From Rhizobacter terrae (GTDB taxonomy: Bacteria > Pseudomonadota > Gammaproteobacteria > Burkholderiales > Burkholderiaceae_C), in the NCBI RefSeq assembly GCF_003852895.1, contig NZ_QUSW01000005.1, positions 62,001 through 126,000 of the forward strand: a DNA stretch of 64,000 bases. The letters are read 5' to 3'. The position numbers were made by a program, and so were the translations under genes. A model generated the notes under the pieces. The model saw only the letters and a list, made by a program, of their open reading frames with translations, made no database searches and was not told the DNA's origin. Of the stretch, positions 61,377 through 64,000 are shown piece after piece (within the stretch, counting starts at the first letter, position 1; each line of letters begins with the position of its first letter).

Positions 61377-62657
61377 TTGTCCGCCGTTGCTGCGCTCGCT
61401 GCCCACCCAGGCCATGGACCGGCCTGGCTGGACGACGACACGCTGGCTGCCGTGCGCCCGCAGGTGCGCGAGCTGCTGCAGCGCTCGCCGGGCTTTCGCG
61501 CGCTCTCGACCGACCAGCAGCGCGACCTGGCACGCACCATGGTGCGCGTGGCGTCCTACATGGCCAATCCCGACGGGCTGGCCAAGCAGGAACTCACGCC
61601 CGGGCAGGCGGTGCTCGCGCGCGGGCAAGGCGTGTCCGATGAAGCCAAGGCGCGGCCGGCGCTGGCACGCGCACAGTCCGGCAACGTCGACTCGGCCGGG
61701 GCCAAGGCCTCCGACAAGATCGGCACCTTCGCCGGCGCCGACTTCCAGGCCGGCGCGGTGCGCCAGGGCGTGGAGCAGTTCAAGAACCTGGTGGGCTCGG
61801 TGGACTTCCCGAGCTTCGTCGGCGGCCTGATCCAGAACGTGTTCCAGGCCATCGTGAACGCCTCCATCCAGCAGATGAACGCCTACGGACAGTTGCTCAA
61901 GTCGGTGGCGCAGACGGTGGACCAGTTCGCCCAGGACAACATCAGCATGAACAATGCGCGCGACTGGCTCATCGACAAGTACCCCGGGCAGATCGGGCTC
62001 GATGAGGAAGCCGCGAACGAGGAGGGCGGCCAGCCCCGGCTGACGTTCACGACCGAGGACACCGAGGCCGTGCTCACCAGCATCAACAGCGAGATGGGCA
62101 TGGCCAACCCGATCACGGACATCTCCGATGCCGAGCAGGAGAACCGGCTGGTGATGGCCGCGCGCATGCAGATGGCGCGCAGCCGGCAGCAACTGCTCGC
62201 GTCGATGGTGGTGCTGGGCATCAACCGCATCGTGGTGACGGACGGCGCCATCAACGCCAAGGTGGTGTTCGACCTGAAGGCCAGCGACCAGGCCCAGCGC
62301 CAGGCGCGTGCCTCGCTGTACGACAGCCAGTCCAGCATGAACAAGAACACCACCGTGGCCGGCGGCGGCTTCCTCGGCTGGGGCGCGGCCACGGCCAACG
62401 TGAACGAGCAGCGCCACGTGACCACGGTGGCATCCGCCGTGGACGAGACTTCCGAATCGAAGGCCGAGGTGAAGGCCAAGCTCACCGGCGAGGTGCGCGT
62501 GAACTTCAAGTCCGACTACTTCCCGATGGAGAAGCTGGCCTCGCCGGGCATGATCGCCGCGATCCAGGGCAACTCGCTGCCGGTCGATCCCAACGTCACG
62601 CCGTCGTCGCGTGCAGCCACGGCCAGCGCACCCGCACCTGCCCCCGCCGCGCGATGA
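61377..62657 (+). CDS. Member 3 of the paralogous FPGFV/QQLLATMV family (TTG start)
   Basis: A 426-residue paralogue of the preceding gene. N-terminal domain VRELLQRSPGFRALSTDQQR with DLARTMVRVASYMANPDG; block A VDFPSFVGGLIQNVFQAIVN with ASIQQMNAYGQLLKSVAQTV and NNARDWLIDKYPG; block B SRQQLLASMVVLGINRIVVT with DGAINAKVVFDLKASD; end strand KLTGEVRVNFKSDYFPMEKL; Ala/Pro tail. The middle has a Gly-rich segment (TTVAGGGFLGWGAATAN). The start is TTG at 61377, well supported by GAGG six bases upstream and by the absence of any alternative near the conserved N-terminus. It follows the previous stop by 15 bp. Confidence 0.77.
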   Translation: MSAVAALAAHPGHGPAWLDDDTLAAVRPQVRELLQRSPGFRALSTDQQRDLARTMVRVASYMANPDGLAKQELTPGQAVLARGQGVSDEAKARPALARAQSGNVDSAGAKASDKIGTFAGADFQAGAVRQGVEQFKNLVGSVDFPSFVGGLIQNVFQAIVNASIQQMNAYGQLLKSVAQTVDQFAQDNISMNNARDWLIDKYPGQIGLDEEAANEEGGQPRLTFTTEDTEAVLTSINSEMGMANPITDISDAEQENRLVMAARMQMARSRQQLLASMVVLGINRIVVTDGAINAKVVFDLKASDQAQRQARASLYDSQSSMNKNTTVAGGGFLGWGAATANVNEQRHVTTVASAVDETSESKAEVKAKLTGEVRVNFKSDYFPMEKLASPGMIAAIQGNSLPVDPNVTPSSRAATASAPAPAPAAR

Positions 62658-62688
62658 GCGCGCCGCCACGCCCACCCTGGATGCCGCC

Positions 62689-63627
62689 ATGCCCGCCTCC
62701 CGCATCTTCCCGCCCGGCGCCTGCACGGTCCACCGCATCGACCCGACGTTGCTGCGCACGCTGGCGCTGGCGATGGAGGCGGTGCAGCGGATCAGCGCAC
62801 GACGCGCCTGGGCCGGCGCATTGGCAGCGCTCGGCGACATCGACCTGCCCGACACCGCGCCGACGCATGAAGATGCGCAGCACCTGGAAGTCATCGCGCC
62901 GCTGTACCTGGCCAGCGAGCTCGAACAAGCGGGCCTGCTGCGCACCGCGGAGCTGATCGCGGGGCTGTTCGCCAGCGGTGCGATCACGCAGCCGCTGGGT
63001 CCGACGGCGCAGCTCATCAACGACTTCTGGCGGGCCCGGCGCGAGCGCTTGTCAGAGGCCGAGCGACAGCAGCTCTTCGCGCAGGTGTTCGAGCCGCAGG
63101 GTTTCTATCCGCTGATGCATGCGCTGTGCGTCGCGCTGTCGGACCTGCTCGACAGTCCGCCGCGTGCGGGCGACATCCACGCGCAGGTCGTGCTGCACGA
63201 AGCCGCGGATGCGCTCGGCGGCTGGCTGGCGCCGCGCGCCGTTGGCATGGCCGCCTTCGCGGCGCAGGACATCGTGCAGGCGTTGTCACAGGCCACGCAC
63301 TTCCTGCGCGACCGCTTGCTGCTGACGGCCTTCGGTGCGCAGGACTTGTGGGGCTTGCTCGGCACCGTGGGCAACACGCAGGGGCTGGGCGCCGGCGTCA
63401 TCCGCCAACGCGTGGACCTGGGCCGGCAGGGATCGACGGTGCTGGCCTGGCTCGCGGGCGCGGTGCCGACGGGCTATGCGTTCGACCCCGCGTCGCCGCA
63501 AGGCCAGCAGCTCATGGCGGCGGCGTATGCGTGGCGCACCGGCTGGGAGCGCATCGGCGGCACCCCACCGGCCGGGACGGGGAGTCCGCAGGCCATCGCG
63601 GACGTGGGTCTGCCTGCGGCGGCCTGA
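62689..63627 (+). CDS. Unrecognised 312-residue protein, short member of the pair with 56947-58953
   Basis: A helical 312-residue protein paralogous to the C-terminal half of the 668-residue protein. LYLASELEQAGLLRTAELIA with GLFASGAITQPLGPT and ERLSEAERQQLFAQVF aligns with the first block there; AAFAAQDIVQALSQATHFLR with AFGAQDLWGLLGTV and RQGSTVLAWLAG aligns with the second. It lacks the N-terminal half. No catalytic motif or signal peptide is visible. The start is uncertain: ATG 62689 has no good ribosome-binding site, while an ATG at 62654 overlapping the previous stop is in another frame that gives only a short spurious peptide. It lies 31 bp after member 3 of the other family. Confidence 0.7.
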   Translation: MPASRIFPPGACTVHRIDPTLLRTLALAMEAVQRISARRAWAGALAALGDIDLPDTAPTHEDAQHLEVIAPLYLASELEQAGLLRTAELIAGLFASGAITQPLGPTAQLINDFWRARRERLSEAERQQLFAQVFEPQGFYPLMHALCVALSDLLDSPPRAGDIHAQVVLHEAADALGGWLAPRAVGMAAFAAQDIVQALSQATHFLRDRLLLTAFGAQDLWGLLGTVGNTQGLGAGVIRQRVDLGRQGSTVLAWLAGAVPTGYAFDPASPQGQQLMAAAYAWRTGWERIGGTPPAGTGSPQAIADVGLPAAA

Positions 63628-63642
63628 CGCGGGGCGCCTCCC

Positions 63643-64000
63643 ATGGCCGAGCGCACCACGCCTGCCGCATCACCGCCGGACTGGCTGCGCCATGCGGTGC
63701 GCGGCGTGCTGGAAAAGTCGCCGGGCTACCACCAGATGCCGGTGGAGCAGCGGCGTTCCCTGGCGCAGGCGATGGTGAAGGTCAGCGCGATCGCGGCGGG
63801 GCTCATTGCCGAAGAGTGCGATGCCGAAGCGGCCGTGCCCGCAGCGCATGCGACGGCTCTTGAAGCGCCCGCGCGGCAGCCGCTGGCCCGGGCGCAGGAC
63901 GCACCACCCTTCGGCACCTCGGCCGACCGTGTCGCCGGCATCACGCGCAACGTGCTCAATGCCGTGTCGTTCCCGCGCTTCGTCACGGACCTGATCAACG
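63643..64000 (+). CDS. Member 4 of the paralogous FPGFV/QQLLATMV family (truncated by window edge)
   Basis: A frame starting with ATG 63643 runs off the window after 119 codons. It carries the N-terminal domain (WLRHAVRGVLEKSPGYHQMP with VEQRRSLAQAMVKVSAIAAG) and the start of block A (ITRNVLNAVSFPRFVTDLIN), in the same order as members 2 and 3. It begins 15 bp after the preceding stop, so the operon continues beyond the window. The rest, including block B and the Ala/Pro tail, should lie downstream. Confidence 0.75.
   Translation, partial: MAERTTPAASPPDWLRHAVRGVLEKSPGYHQMPVEQRRSLAQAMVKVSAIAAGLIAEECDAEAAVPAAHATALEAPARQPLARAQDAPPFGTSADRVAGITRNVLNAVSFPRFVTDLIN

Noticed and set aside
62654-62956. 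Short frame whose ATG overlaps the preceding stop (ATGA)
   Set aside because: Its product is a Pro/Arg/Trp-rich peptide without similarity, while the frame starting at 62689 aligns with the C-terminal half of the 668-residue cassette protein.
49067-64000. Prophage, phage tail-like particle or type VI secretion cluster
   Set aside because: No sheath, baseplate, ClpV, VgrG, portal or terminase motifs were seen. The paralogous proteins and proteases do not match such modules by eye, though remote structural similarity cannot be excluded without profile searches.

Overview
The window is very GC-rich (clearly above 60% G+C), with densely packed genes, ATGA/GTGA/TGATG translational couplings and few intergenic gaps. 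Gene content points to a betaproteobacterium of the order Burkholderiales (Comamonadaceae-like): glyQ-glyS-gmhB-plsC-ygjP in a row, a LiuR-type operator in front of an isovaleryl-CoA dehydrogenase/aceK/thiolase run, and an intergenic palindrome of the CGTTCGGGCTGAGC type. This placement is an inference from gene content; no rRNA or other marker is present. No tRNA, rRNA, CRISPR array, insertion sequence or prophage was recognised.

Layout. 1-7572: the end of an HD-GYP/LuxR protein, an amidase, then housekeeping genes (glyQ, glyS, gmhB, a PlsC acyltransferase, a YgjP-like metallopeptidase). 7596-11192: two divergent secreted GH8-family glycoside hydrolases around a 348-bp AT-rich control region with repeated AGTAAA elements. 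11244-13056: a DJ-1/PfpI protein divergent from a LysR regulator. 13075-21997: an amino-sugar-type uptake and catabolic operon on the minus strand (MalK-type ATPase, binding protein, two permeases, LamB-type porin, NagB-II-like deaminase, ROK kinase), divergent from a ROK repressor. Together with the GH8 enzymes this could be a chitosan/glucosamine-oligosaccharide utilisation locus (inference).

21966-40810: an MBL hydrolase divergent from a LiuR-like MerR regulator, a LysE exporter, a hybrid histidine kinase, a LanC-like protein with a small partner, a large lipoprotein, then a plus-strand acyl-CoA catabolic run (thioesterase, isovaleryl-CoA dehydrogenase, aceK, thiolase, MaoC, SDR, an unknown secreted protein, acyl-CoA dehydrogenase). 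The run opens with a perfect 22-bp palindrome that resembles the site in front of the liuR-like gene. A YecD-like hydrolase/TetR divergent pair follows. 40821-47652: a methyltransferase, HCCA isomerase, rhodanese, DinB, DeoR, NudK, and a DUF3857/transglutaminase/TPR protein.

47804-64000 (continuing off the window) is the most unusual part. A BTAD (SARP-like) regulator is followed by a control region with a long inverted repeat and four GTGATG-type elements spaced exactly 11 bp. Then comes a tightly packed plus-strand operon of at least twelve genes. It encodes a 1358-residue protein with one V8-like serine protease domain and two papain-like cysteine protease domains, an S8 subtilase, a small GGC-motif protein, a helix-hairpin-helix protein, four members of one paralogous family with Pro/Ala-rich tails, two members of a second paralogous family, and other unrecognised proteins. 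None has an obvious signal peptide. I know of no named system with this composition. I regard it as the candidate undescribed system: a BTAD-controlled, multi-protease cytoplasmic complex or effector system.
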